Source: [Haemophilus] felis (lineage in GTDB: Bacteria > Pseudomonadota > Gammaproteobacteria > Enterobacterales > Pasteurellaceae). Taken from it: a DNA stretch of 18,861 nt. A program made the translations under genes and the position numbers. Where the stretch lies: NCBI GenBank assembly GCA_002015125.1, contig MUYB01000057.1, positions 1-18,861 of the forward strand. Direction: 5' to 3'. Positions 1 to 9,800 of this stretch are shown in pieces; positions within the stretch are counted from its first letter, which is position 1; each line of letters starts with the position of its first letter. The notes under the pieces are model-generated. The model was not told where the DNA came from, searched no databases, and worked only from the letters and a program-made list of their open reading frames with translations.

Positions 1-19
1 TTTGGTTTGATCTTCTACA
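1..19. repeat. Copy of one arm of the 76-bp palindrome
   Basis: These 19 bases are identical, in the same orientation, to the outer 19 bases of the right arm of the palindrome at 13203-13278 (positions 13260-13278). The copy is cut by the window edge, so a full arm or full palindrome may lie to the left. It directly precedes a chimeric junction, as the other copy does. Confidence 0.85.
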
Positions 20-24
20 TATTA

Positions 25-50
25 TTAGCAACTATTTTGTCCATTACACC
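25..50. repeat. 26-bp inverted copy of the right window end
   Basis: The 26 bases are the exact reverse complement of 18836-18861, the last bases of the window, so the true repeat may be longer beyond the edge. Its inner 16 bases (35-50) recur a third time at 18000-18015. The repeat ends exactly where the exoprotein-gene fragment begins (50/51). Confidence 0.85.
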
Positions 51-263
51 AATTAAGTGTTGTTTTGCTGATAAATCCACTGTGTCACCCAGAATAACAC
101 CTTGATTGTTTATTTGTTCCGCATTTATCTGAGTTAATTTTCTACCTGCAATAACCCCTGAATTTTGTACATTATCAAGCGTGCCAATAATTGTATTAGC
201 AGAAATTAAAGCACCTTGTGCCGTAATATCACTATGACGAGGAACTAAATAAACCTGAGGTAC

Positions 264-272
264 AAGTGCGGT
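264..272 (+). repeat. DNA uptake signal sequences (Hin type)
   Basis: AAGTGCGGT, the core uptake signal of the Haemophilus/Pasteurella group, is here. It also occurs on the plus strand at 2550-2558, 8459-8467, 9992-10000, 12174-12182 and 14841-14849, and on the minus strand at 6051-6059 and 12950-12958. Eight perfect copies in under 19 kb is far above chance and is the best taxonomic clue in the window. Confidence 0.9.
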
Positions 273-373
273 AACTTTTTAAGAAAATTTTGCAAATTCA
301 TAGCCCCAAAACACTTATAAATTACAAACACCCTTATCCTATTTAGGATTCTGATAACCGCATTCTGCGGGAG

Positions 374-667
374 TCAAATGAATATATCCTTTTCTATCAT
401 GCAATGATGTAATTTGTCCGATTGCTCCACTGTTTTTATATTCTCTAATTTATAATCATCAGATTTACCTCCACAAAATACAACATCTTTCCAACGTTGC
501 TCTGAATTAGTTTTTCCTAAACTATAAGGCTTTTGATACCTAGATACAGAGGGAAATATATCTCCTTTATCAATAAAACAATTAACCATCTGAGGAGTAT
601 AGACACAACCATCATGATAAAAGCATCCGTTTAGAAATAATAAGAAAATCAAATAAAGTTTTTTCAT
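374..667 (-). CDS. Small Cys-rich lipoprotein, probable immunity protein of cassette 2 (3' frameshift)
   Basis: A 97-aa protein with a classic lipoprotein signal: basic MKK, hydrophobic stretch, lipobox LNGC with Cys15, and no Asp at +2, so outer-membrane sorting is likely. Four further cysteines follow. The start lies 1 nt after the stop of the upstream 654-aa cassette gene, with an AGGGGG ribosome-binding site inside that gene's end, so translation is probably coupled. This arrangement repeats in the two other cassettes and suggests an immunity role. The 3' end looks frameshifted: adding one G at about 388-389 replaces the last residues DIFI by GYIHLTPAECGYQNPK and moves the stop to 339-341. 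The corrected frame restores the C-x3-K-G motif shared with the two other lipoproteins. The function call rests on context and shared pattern; the family was not identified by search. Confidence 0.75.
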   Translation of the reverse strand: MKKLYLIFLLFLNGCFYHDGCVYTPQMVNCFIDKGDIFPSVSRYQKPYSLGKTNSEQRWKDVVFCGGKSDDYKLENIKTVEQSDKLHHCMIEKDIFI

Positions 668-668
668 T

Positions 669-2633
669 TTAGTTGCCCCCTAACTTAAACAGAATTTCCA
701 TAAAATCGGGGGAAATAGCATCACTAACTGCAAATGGTGCAGTAACAGGAATAGCAATCACTGTTGTTGCTGTTGAGCCTATATGTTGAGCAATATTCTT
801 ATTCTGTAAAGTATTACCTTGTTTATCATACCATCCCCATATTTGTCCTCCTATCATATCGTGGGTACCAGCAAAAGATTCAACAACTTGATCAGATAAA
901 GAACCGATAGAGTAAGGGATTCGAGTAAAATGCAAATTCCATTCACCCTCGACAGACTGAAATCCATCAGTTTCACCATACAAATCAGCCGCTTTTTCGT
1001 TTTGAGAAGGATCTATGGCATCTTTTAATGTTTTATTCCCATTCCCAATAAAACTAACAGTACCATCGTTATTATTTGTACAAGTACCCATTCCACTATT
1101 ACAAATTACATCTAAATTAATCCTAATACCACCTAACTTAACCCCATCAAAATAACTGCTATCATAACTATCATTTCTGAGAACCTGACCTGTCTTTTCA
1201 TCTTTTATCCCCTTAAATATCCTTGAATTAGCCAGAGTCTCCTCTCGCATTTTAGTTGCTGCTAGTTGTAATGTACCTTGTGTAATAGCAACTTCTGGCG
1301 AGCCTGCAACAATACCTACAACGGTTTCTAAAAGACGTTTTTGATATTGTAATTTGTAAATTTCATTATAAAGTGCAGTCTTTTCTTCCTCTGTTTTTGC
1401 TTGCTTAATTTGCTCCCTTAATTTTGCTTGTTTTGGCAATACATAAGCATCAATCGTTGAAAAGGCATTTTTCCTGAAATCTTGTGTAGCTTTTACCTGT
1501 ATATTTAGCTCTTTCAAGACCTTTTCTTTGTCAAATGTATTTTCCAATTTCCCTGAGCGGCTTTCAGCTGTTTCCGTTGTGGTATCTGTTTTTATTTCAG
1601 ACAAGGTTTGCTCAACCGTTTTTCCTGTTTTTTCAAACTGAGCCTTTTCATCTTTGATATAGATATTAGCCGTACCTATGCCTGATTTGGTAATGCTTGA
1701 TTTTGACTCTTTATCATATCCCACCCCAAAACCTACATCTTCTACAAAAGAAGATTTACCTTCTGCAAGCTTTATTTGGTCTGTTTTTATTGGGGTATCA
1801 TTACCATTTTTGTCAATATAAATTGGTTCACCTTTATCATTGACCGCTTGCTTATTACTTTGAGCAATACCTTTATCACCTAATGGTGTTTCAAAGTTCA
1901 TAGCAACGCTTCCGCTAATACCAAACCCACTCGCATTATGGCGACTCAGATTTTCAATATCAGAATACGTCAATGTGCCTGTGCTAAAACGGTTTTTGTT
2001 TTGTTGTTCAGCTTGACTGGTTGAAGTGATAACCGCACCTTTTAAATCAGTATGCTTTTTAACCTCAACATCAAAACCTTCATTGCCTGCAAATAACCCC
2101 GCTTGTGTTTTTACACTGGCATAATCTGCATTTACTTTAGATTGATTGTAGCTGCCGCTAGCGGAGAAGCCATAGCCTACCGTTACTTGACCTGAAACAT
2201 TCATTTGTTTGCCTTTATAAGTCATTGTATCTTGTAGGCTTTCAATATTGAGATTTTGGGCTTTGAGGTTGATTTTATTGCCTAACACTTGACTGTCTTT
2301 GATATTGGTTTCTTTTTGACTGGATAAAGAGGTTTGACTTTGTAAACTACCGACTTTGCTTGCAAGCCAACTTGTTTCATCGCCATTGCCATAGCCTTTA
2401 CCGTAATTTCCCCCTGCGGTAATGCCAAAGGCAAAGCCATTCGAACCATAGCTCACCGCAACACCTGCATTAAATCCGCTAGACTTGTTTTTACTGCGTT
2501 CTTGATGATGCTGTTCTTTGGCAAGTAAGTTAATTGCATTTTCTGCTGAAAGTGCGGTGGATTTTTTGCCACTTATGTAGGAACCCACGACATTAATATC
2601 AGAATTTTCTCCAGCATTTACATCAGTTTTCAC
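669..2633 (-). CDS. Orphan C-terminal cassette of a TPS exoprotein (CdiA/TpsA-like), 5'-truncated
   Basis: The 654-aa product has no signal peptide and starts with a GTG in mid-domain, so it is a displaced 3' part of a filamentous-haemagglutinin-like gene. Residues 1-250 are haemagglutinin repeats paralogous to the end of the large exoprotein's shaft, with AGLFAGNEGF at 179-187 matching AGLFAGKGGY there. Residues about 320-400 (TGKTV, FDKEKVLKELN) match the pre-tip region seen in many CdiA/TpsA proteins. Residues 398-440 are charged and probably helical. The tip (about 480-654) contains CNSGMGTC, a GTHDMIGG motif at 589-596 and a hydrophobic stretch at 623-636. Similar tips occur in neisserial and Pasteurellaceae haemagglutinins; I do not know the activity. 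No export signal means it is probably silent unless recombined onto a full exoprotein gene. Its stop lies 1 nt before the lipoprotein start. Confidence 0.8.
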   Translation of the reverse strand: MKTDVNAGENSDINVVGSYISGKKSTALSAENAINLLAKEQHHQERSKNKSSGFNAGVAVSYGSNGFAFGITAGGNYGKGYGNGDETSWLASKVGSLQSQTSLSSQKETNIKDSQVLGNKINLKAQNLNIESLQDTMTYKGKQMNVSGQVTVGYGFSASGSYNQSKVNADYASVKTQAGLFAGNEGFDVEVKKHTDLKGAVITSTSQAEQQNKNRFSTGTLTYSDIENLSRHNASGFGISGSVAMNFETPLGDKGIAQSNKQAVNDKGEPIYIDKNGNDTPIKTDQIKLAEGKSSFVEDVGFGVGYDKESKSSITKSGIGTANIYIKDEKAQFEKTGKTVEQTLSEIKTDTTTETAESRSGKLENTFDKEKVLKELNIQVKATQDFRKNAFSTIDAYVLPKQAKLREQIKQAKTEEEKTALYNEIYKLQYQKRLLETVVGIVAGSPEVAITQGTLQLAATKMREETLANSRIFKGIKDEKTGQVLRNDSYDSSYFDGVKLGGIRINLDVICNSGMGTCTNNNDGTVSFIGNGNKTLKDAIDPSQNEKAADLYGETDGFQSVEGEWNLHFTRIPYSIGSLSDQVVESFAGTHDMIGGQIWGWYDKQGNTLQNKNIAQHIGSTATTVIAIPVTAPFAVSDAISPDFMEILFKLGGN

Positions 2634-2687
2634 TAAGCTAAAACGTTACTCGTTAAAAATATCTTTATACATCACCAAATATATCAG

Positions 2688-3056
2688 CTATTTTGTTCCC
2701 CAAGGTTTAGCATCAGGGCGGCTATGTTTTTTACGCCAAGCTATACATACCTCTTGATCCCACATCAATTCATTTTCACAAACTGGACCACCTTCTAAAT
2801 ACCATCCTTTCTGTTCTAAACATAAATTTGCTTCTGCTACAATACTTTCTCCTACTACAGGATCTATGTCGCAAGCTCTCATATCCTTCTCTCGTCGAGT
2901 TAAATATTCATGAAAACTATCTTTTTGTGAAGGGGGGTATAGATTAACAGCATTATGAAGTCGCCACCTATAATAGGGTTTTGGAGGTTGAAATCCACCT
3001 AAAGAACAACCGCTTAAAAAAATTACACCACACATTATAACTATGATATTTCTCAT
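2688..3056 (-). CDS. Small Cys-rich lipoprotein, probable immunity protein of cassette 1
   Basis: A 122-aa protein with a lipoprotein signal peptide (lipobox LSGC, Cys17, Ser at +2, so outer-membrane sorting predicted) and four later cysteines that could form two disulfides in the periplasm. Its ATG overlaps the TGA of the upstream orphan tip (ATGA, 3053-3056), and an AAGGAGAG ribosome-binding site sits in the tip's last codons, so translation is coupled. The sequence shares C-[HD]-I-[DE]-P and, further on, L-C-x3-K-G with the lipoprotein behind the intact exoprotein (3494-3856). The two are therefore probably homologous immunity proteins for related tips. The gene is intact although its partner is only a fragment. 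Confidence 0.75.
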   Translation of the reverse strand: MRNIIVIMCGVIFLSGCSLGGFQPPKPYYRWRLHNAVNLYPPSQKDSFHEYLTRREKDMRACDIDPVVGESIVAEANLCLEQKGWYLEGGPVCENELMWDQEVCIAWRKKHSRPDAKPWGTK

Positions 3057-3469
3057 TTTTTCTCTCCTTGTTTCTTATTTAAATCATAAATAGTTTGCTC
3101 TTTATTCATTAATAAATCCTCTTTTTTACGATAACCATCTGTTATACATTGAGGCTGCCCTAAACCATAGCAATTATGCATAGATGAATCATCGCCAAAC
3201 ATATCAAGAACTCTTCGGATAGCACCTCGATTTTGTGTATTATTATTCATCGTAGCAGGATTTCCCCCTAAAATCAGAGGAATACTACCAACAGGATCTT
3301 GTTCGTGATTTTCAATACGAATTGAACCCTCAGAACTGTTTCTTTCTTTACCTGTTTGTAATTTGCTCAGAACTTTATCAGCATGAGTCACATTTGCTGC
3401 TGGACCCACCATTTTAATTTTTGTGCCTGAAAGTAGTTTCGCATCACGATTTTCTTGATATTTTTGACT
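3053..3469 (-). pseudogene. Orphan 3' fragment of a lipase-like exoprotein tip (cassette 1)
   Basis: The first methionine codon (3410-3412) would give 119 aa, but homology to the large exoprotein continues upstream of it (KLLSGTKIKMVGPAA against GILSNTKVKMVGPAA) back to an in-frame TGA at 3470-3472. The whole open stretch is therefore a remnant rather than a gene with its own start. It corresponds to the last 115 or so residues of the exoprotein and keeps the conserved Asp (D39 from the Met, in EQDPVGS) and His (H79, in MHNCYG). It lacks the part that carries the serine nucleophile. As it stands it cannot be an active hydrolase, but recombination within the shared KVKMVGPAA region could attach it to the full gene. 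The intact downstream lipoprotein overlaps its stop codon. Confidence 0.8.
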
Positions 3470-3493
3470 TCATTCATCCGAAGTTATTCCTTT

Positions 3494-3856
3494 CTACTTA
3501 CAATTGACTTCTATATATTCTTTTTCATATGGGGTACAAAGACCTTTACTATAAGCACATAAATACGCTTTTTCTTTTGAAAAACCATTTAAAATCGCAC
3601 CGCTCTTAGGCTCAATGTGACATGATAATAGTATTCTCTTTTTATTTTCTATTTCTATATCTCTATTTTTCATTTCAAATTTATAGCCTCCAGATTTTGT
3701 GTGTTTGATTTCTTTTTCTGTATACCAACTGTAATACTCAAAATACTCAAATTTACTAGAAACACACCAACCGCTTAATGCATCACATTTATGCATACCC
3801 ATTAATTCACATGCAGATAAACAACAGCAAACTAATAATGTAGCTAACTTTTTCAT
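3494..3856 (-). CDS. Small Cys-rich lipoprotein, probable immunity protein of the main exoprotein
   Basis: A 120-aa protein with signal peptide and lipobox LSAC (Cys16, Glu at +2), followed by six cysteines, enough for three disulfides. This fits a lipoprotein facing the periplasm or anchored in the outer membrane. It starts 3 nt after the stop of the 3064-aa exoprotein, and its AAGGAG ribosome-binding site is formed by the exoprotein's last codons, so the two are translated together. It shares C-[HD]-I-[DE]-P and L-C-x3-K-G with the lipoprotein at 2688-3056. The position matches CdiI in contact-dependent inhibition loci and the small ORFs of meningococcal tps loci. A periplasmic lipoprotein fits a tip that acts on envelope lipids, as with periplasmic immunity to type VI phospholipase effectors. 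Immunity is inferred, not shown. Confidence 0.75.
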   Translation of the reverse strand: MKKLATLLVCCCLSACELMGMHKCDALSGWCVSSKFEYFEYYSWYTEKEIKHTKSGGYKFEMKNRDIEIENKKRILLSCHIEPKSGAILNGFSKEKAYLCAYSKGLCTPYEKEYIEVNCK

Positions 3857-3859
3857 CAG

Positions 3860-6800
3860 TTACTCCTTATCTTTTGATTTCTCTAACTCTGTAAATGGAA
3901 CTTCTAAGTTCATTAGTTTATCTTTTCGATAGCCATCATTTATACATTGAGGATTACCTATTCCATAACAATTATGTGCAGATGTATCTCCAAATAGCAG
4001 ATCATAAGTCCGTTTAAATATTCCAAAATTATTAATATTTGTTTTGGTTGTATATGGATTAGAACCTATTAAACTACCCACGCTATCTAATTTATTATTT
4101 TCAAATCGGATAGATTCTTTTGAGTTGTTACCTTGTAAACGGATAAATCTGCGATTTGCTTGATTTACATCCGCAGCCGGACCAACCATTTTTACTTTAG
4201 TATTAGATAGAATTCCTCTATTGTCGTATTTATCTAATTCTCTCAAAGCATTATCTACAGTTAAAGTACCCCGACTATGAGAACCAATGTATAGTCCTTG
4301 TGTTCCATATTTTTCCATTATATTTTTAGCTTGTAATGTCGAATTACCTAAACTTCCTATGCTGCCTTCTAAATATTTTTGATAGCTAGCAATTAATAAT
4401 TCAGATATATCATTATTTGCCTGTGGATGATGAACAAAATAGATATTCTTATAAATAGATGTACCATCTTTCTCTGCAATATAATTTTGTACAGCATATT
4501 TAGCTGCTGCTTGTTGATCATTTAAAATTCCATTAAACATCACAGCTACTCCTGATTTATACGTTTTTGTTTTAGGATCAAAATACGTAACTTTATCTAG
4601 AGCTTGACGTTCTTGATCTGAAACCTCTCTTAGCTTATAAACATTGATCCCTAATGGATTTTCAAAAATATACTCTTTTATAAATTTGTCTTCAGAAACA
4701 TTTGGTTTCTCTTTTTTGTATTTCTCTTTGGCTAATTTTTCTAATACTTTCATACGATCTTGATCTTTTATGAGGTTCCCATTTTCATCTAACTCAAATG
4801 TCATTAACCGATGCTCCGCAATAAACATTGTTCGATAAGCCTCATCTGTTCCAGCTGCTACCTTACCTAATAAGAATTTATTGACTTCTGTTTTGGTTTT
4901 GTTCTCACTCAGCATTTTATCCATATCATAGTCTGCGACTTTTTGATTGCTAGATGTGCTGTCTTTGGAAACTTTGGCTAGCTGTTGTTTGCCAGTTTCA
5001 CTGGCAATATGGAATTCACCTTCACTAACAACGGATTTGGTGACTGTACTATCGGAAGATTGCGTTTGGCTATTACCTAAAGCATTAGCTAATAGCAATT
5101 TGCTCGCTGCATAAAGGTCATTACTATGAACATCTTGGTTGTTTAAACCAAATTTCAATCCTTGGTGATTGGTGTTTTGATTGGCTTGGTGAAAGGTTTC
5201 ACCTTTTTTGAGTTTTTCCTCTCGGTATAATTTATTCAGTTTTTTATCCTCCGCTGAAGTTTGGTCTCGGTTAATGGAAAATCCTCCCATTAACGCCAAA
5301 CTACTTGCTTTGGCATCAGATTCATTTTGAATATCCTTAAACTGAAAATCTTTAGCAATAAGTTGATTTTTCGCTTTCTCTGCTGTGGAAACTATGGCAC
5401 CTCCCACTAGGCTTACCTTATCAGCACTAACTCGATAACCGCCTTTGCCTGCGAATAATCCTGCTTGTTCTTCTACTTGTTTACGATTTTCTTTGCCTTT
5501 ATGTTGATTAAAGCTACCTGAAAAACCCCATGCGGTGCCTAAAGATGCTTGAGCTCGAATATTAGCCCCAGTCTGTTGACTTTTACTATGGCTTTCACTT
5601 TGCTCGCTTATGATGCGTAAATCACCATCTGCTTGTACATTAATTTTATTAGCATAGACACTCGCTCCTTGTAGTTCTATATCTTTGCCACTTTCCGCCT
5701 TAAAGTTTGCTGTTTCTACACGGCTATTATGTTTTTGATGACTGTGGCTTTGTTGTTTTCCCTGTTGATAACCTGCCTCCACATAAACATAAGCACCTGT
5801 GCCAGCACCAGCTTGTACACCTAAGCCTACTTGAGCTCCCGCTTTCATTTGCTTTTGGTTATGCTGATATTCTGCTCGCCCTGATGATAAAGCTATTCCT
5901 TCTTTCGCTTTTAGCTCAATATAGCTATCTGGCATGATATTGCCCAAGGCATCTTTGCTGCTCAATTGGATATGGCTTAAGTCTATTTTGCCTTGGTTAG
6001 CTTGAAGCGTCACTCCCTGTTTTCCGTTGATAAAATTACCTTGACTTTCCACCGCACTTTGTCGATAGCTGGATTGCCCATGACTAAAACCAATTCCTGC
6101 TTCTGCCCGCAGTAAAGCGCCAGATTTAATAGCTGAATAAGTATCATAACCTTGCCAAGCTAATACACCTGCTTGAAGCGCTTTTAATCTATTATTACTT
6201 TTATCTTCTTTGGCAAGATGCTGCCCTTGTTGCACTAAGTTGAGAGCATCGAGTAAAGGAGAAGATACTTTGGCAAATACACCGACTTTGGTACCACGAC
6301 TATACCCCGTCATTAAGCTAGTGTTATCTTGGCTTCGGCTGATGATATTATTAGTAGCCACAATATTGACTTTGCCATTATTGGCTATTACTGCACTACT
6401 ATCTTGTAAATAGTTTTTATCAGTATAAATACTCACGTTTCCAGTAGTTGAGCCTAAAATAGTCCCTTTATGTGGAATGTTATTTCCTTTCTGCTGTGAG
6501 CGATCTAAGTTTAAACCTGTAAAATGTTCTGTATCTGATAATTTAGCATGCCCAATACCTATTCCTTTTGACTTACTTTGATTATGCTGTTCGTTATGAC
6601 TCGTACCTAAGGTTATATTACCTTTTGCCACAAGTTGAATATCGCCATCAACAGCAATATCTGCACCTTGAGTTTTAATATCCTTACCAGAAAATAAAAG
6701 ACTGTTGCCACCTACTGAAATACTGGTGGATTGATGACGAATTTCAGCCTCATTTTCTTTTTGTTTATTACTATATACGCCGAATTCTTTTAACCAAGAT

Positions 6801-9800
6801 TTAGATGTATCAAACTGGATACCTTGTTGTTTACTATGAGCATCTCTTGTTATACGAGATATTGAGGTATTAAGCTGAATATCTTCTTTAGCTACGAGGG
6901 ATAAATCACCTTCTGCTTGTAATGTAGCTCCTTGGCTAATAATATCGCCTTTATTGGCTATAATATTGAGATTTTGCCCAGCTACAATTTCACTTGCTAC
7001 CGCTAATTGTTGTTTTTCATTTTGATTTAACGATTGTTTGCTTGCGCTTACAGAGAATGTTACAGGTTTATAAGAACGTTCAAAGGCTTCATAACCTGCA
7101 TCCGCTAAACTCATCACTTTTCCAATGGTAGAGCGATTTTTAAATCCTTGCTCATCTAGTGTTTCTTTGCCTCTAGTTAGCCCTGCTAATAAAGGAGAAT
7201 AAGTGATTCCTATATTCATCCCTATGGATTTCGCATATCGATAAAGAGATCGTTGATGTTGTTCAGTAAGGGCATTTATATGGACATTTTGCCCTTGTAA
7301 AGTCATATCTTTATTTGCTCCCAATTGAGCTGCATTGATCAATAAATCGCCCTTTGATACAACGGTTAAATTCTCTTTAGCTATTAACGAACTACCAACT
7401 ACGGTCTCATCAACACTATTGGTATTTAATTTTGACTTAGTTGCCCCTAAACCAATTTGAGCTGTCCCCCCTTTAAAACTTGCATGCAAACCTGATTTTT
7501 TATATTTTTCCCATGTCATTTGCTCATGGCGATTTTTGACAGCATCAATATTAATGTTACCTCTAGCCGATAGTTCGATATTTTGTTCAGCTTTTGTTTG
7601 TGTACCTTGTAGATGTATATTACCTCCAGCAATTAACGAAATATTCTTGCCATCTAAGCTACTCCCCAGCGCATTATCAAATTTATGCTCATGACGGCGA
7701 ATTTCGTTAGTTTTGCTAAACCAACCTTTTGAAGTGGATTTTGTACTAGAAGTAATATGTTCTTTTTCTTGCCCTGCTTCAACATGGATATTTCCTGCCA
7801 ATGCAGCAAGATTGATATTGCCTTGTTCACTGCTTATTTGAGCTTGACGTAACTTCATCTCATCTTGCGCGATTAAAGTTACGCCTTCTTTACCTTGTAG
7901 CAGACTACCAACCTCAGTTTTTTGATTCAAGTGGTAATAGTTATCTGCGTTAGCGTTGTAATGTTCTTTGTTATATACCGCTAATGTCCCCAATTCTATA
8001 TTTTTTGCAATTGCCTCAATATTTCCTTGGCTTTCAATCAATGCGCCTTTAACTGTTAAATCACCATCTGCTTGCAAAGATAGTTTTCCCTTTTCGCCGC
8101 TCACTTTCAATTGGCTCATTTTATCCACTACACGTCGGGCAAAATCAGTTGAAGTTTTTGTTTCTCTCAAGGTGCTTGCAATTTCTAAATTTTTCCCTGC
8201 TGATAAAGATAATTTATCAACTGCCTCAATTTTTCCACCTAAATTAATTAAGTGTTGTTTTGCTGATAAATCCACTGTGTCACCAAGAATAATACCTTGA
8301 TTGTTTATTTGTTCCGCATTTATCTGAGTTAATTTTCTACCTGCAATAACCCCTGAATTTTGTACATTATCAAGCGTGCCAATAATTGTATTAGCAGAAA
8401 TTAAAGCACCTTGTGCCGTAATATCACTATGACGAGGAACTAAATAAACCTGCGGTACAAGTGCGGTAACTTTTTGCCCATTTGGTAAAGTAAATACTTT
8501 ATTCACAAACCAAACCATATCTGTTGTAAGTTCTGACATTTGTTCTTTTGTTAAAGCAATACCAAGTTTCAAATCAAACTGCTTCGCGTATTTAACACCT
8601 TCATTCATGAGTGCTTTATATTGCTCTAACTCATTGTTATACCCTGTCAGAAAGCGGCGCCCTGTGAGCTGGTTGATTTGTTCATTAATCAAGCGCTGTT
8701 CATAATAGCCATCGCCTAAACGTTTATGTACATTATTATGCTCATGGCGTAGTTGATTAAACATATAATCACTGCTTAGCCATTGTCGGTGTTGGGTAAA
8801 TTTTGGATCTGTTTCGACCAGATAACCATTTGGGTGATCTGGATTGATACGATAAAGGCTCGATGTTGGCAAAGTCACATCAGTGAGATGTGTTTTGGCT
8901 ATTGGTAAATTTTCAATATGATTAGCATCTTCTCTTTTACCAATAGAATTAATTACAGTTGCTGAACTTGATTTAATCACAACCGCTGATAACTGAGTTT
9001 TCTTCGCTGTATTTTGAGTTTCAATCTCTTTTGTTAGTGAAAATTGCTCAGATTTAAGGGGGATATAATCCCATAGCCCTAGATTTTTAGTTGTTTCTGT
9101 TCTAACGGTATAAGGCGATGAAGAACTTTGAGTAGTTTTGTAATGATCGATACATTTACCAAATAGTTTCTTGGCGCAAGCTCTCCCATCATAAAAATAA
9201 GTCATACGTCCTTCATCGGTAGTAATGACTGTACCTTCAGTAGCATGATTATCTATGGTTCCGCCATTATATGTAATGCCTGTATGTGCAATAATTTTAC
9301 TATCGTAGTTTTTAACATCTGCAGCGAAAAAGTTAATATGCCCTCCACTTAAAATTTTAGCCTCAGCATACTTCGCTGGAAGAATAACGGTTTCATTTAC
9401 AGTTCTAATATAATTATATTCTCGCCAAGATTCACTTTCCCTGCCGTCGGGTAAACGTAGCGCATATAAATTTCTAACTTTTTTATTAAAGCCTCCACTG
9501 TCACCTCGTTTTACTTTTGTTATCCCCTCTTTTGCATAACGTGAAGACTCATTTGCAAAACCATACTCAAAAATAGGAGTTTTAGCGGTTTCTTGTATTT
9601 CAACCTCTAGTAGATTATGCAGATTTTCAACTTTTTTCACATTTAAAGAAATATCACCCATAGCCTCAATAATGGCATTATGGTTTTCTATTAAGCTCGC
9701 TTGTCCAATTGCTCGTTGTTTAGCATCTAACTCATTGCCAAAATAAATTGCTCCTAAACTCATGATCATACTGCCATTATGATTAATAACTTTATTAGCG

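Larger units (their letters stand above)
15..278 (-). pseudogene. Broken fragment of the large TPS exoprotein gene
   Basis: Positions 51-280 match 8246-8475, inside the 3064-aa exoprotein gene, over 230 bp without gaps and with about three mismatches. The encoded stretch corresponds to residues about 1527-1603 of that protein, starting at the conserved VTALVPQVY block. On the minus strand the frame opens right after a TAA at 279-281, runs through the homologous part, crosses the junction at 50/51 in frame and ends at a TAG at 15-17 inside the palindrome-arm sequence. There is no start codon context or ribosome-binding site, so this is a remnant rather than a gene. It lies downstream of the last cassette in the array and could be the trace of a second exoprotein gene or a silent donor for gene conversion. 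Confidence 0.85.

Noticed and set aside
3860..5100. VENN pre-toxin motif typical of many CdiA proteins
   Set aside because: No VENN or close variant is seen before the tip, so the protein is not the classical E. coli CdiA type.
5707..5937. Plus-strand frames inside the exoprotein gene (also 6210-6413, 7968-8300, 12070-12252, 12858-13070) and a minus-strand one at 12592-12774
   Set aside because: They lie wholly inside the intact 3064-codon gene, lack ribosome-binding sites, and their products look like translated shadow sequence.
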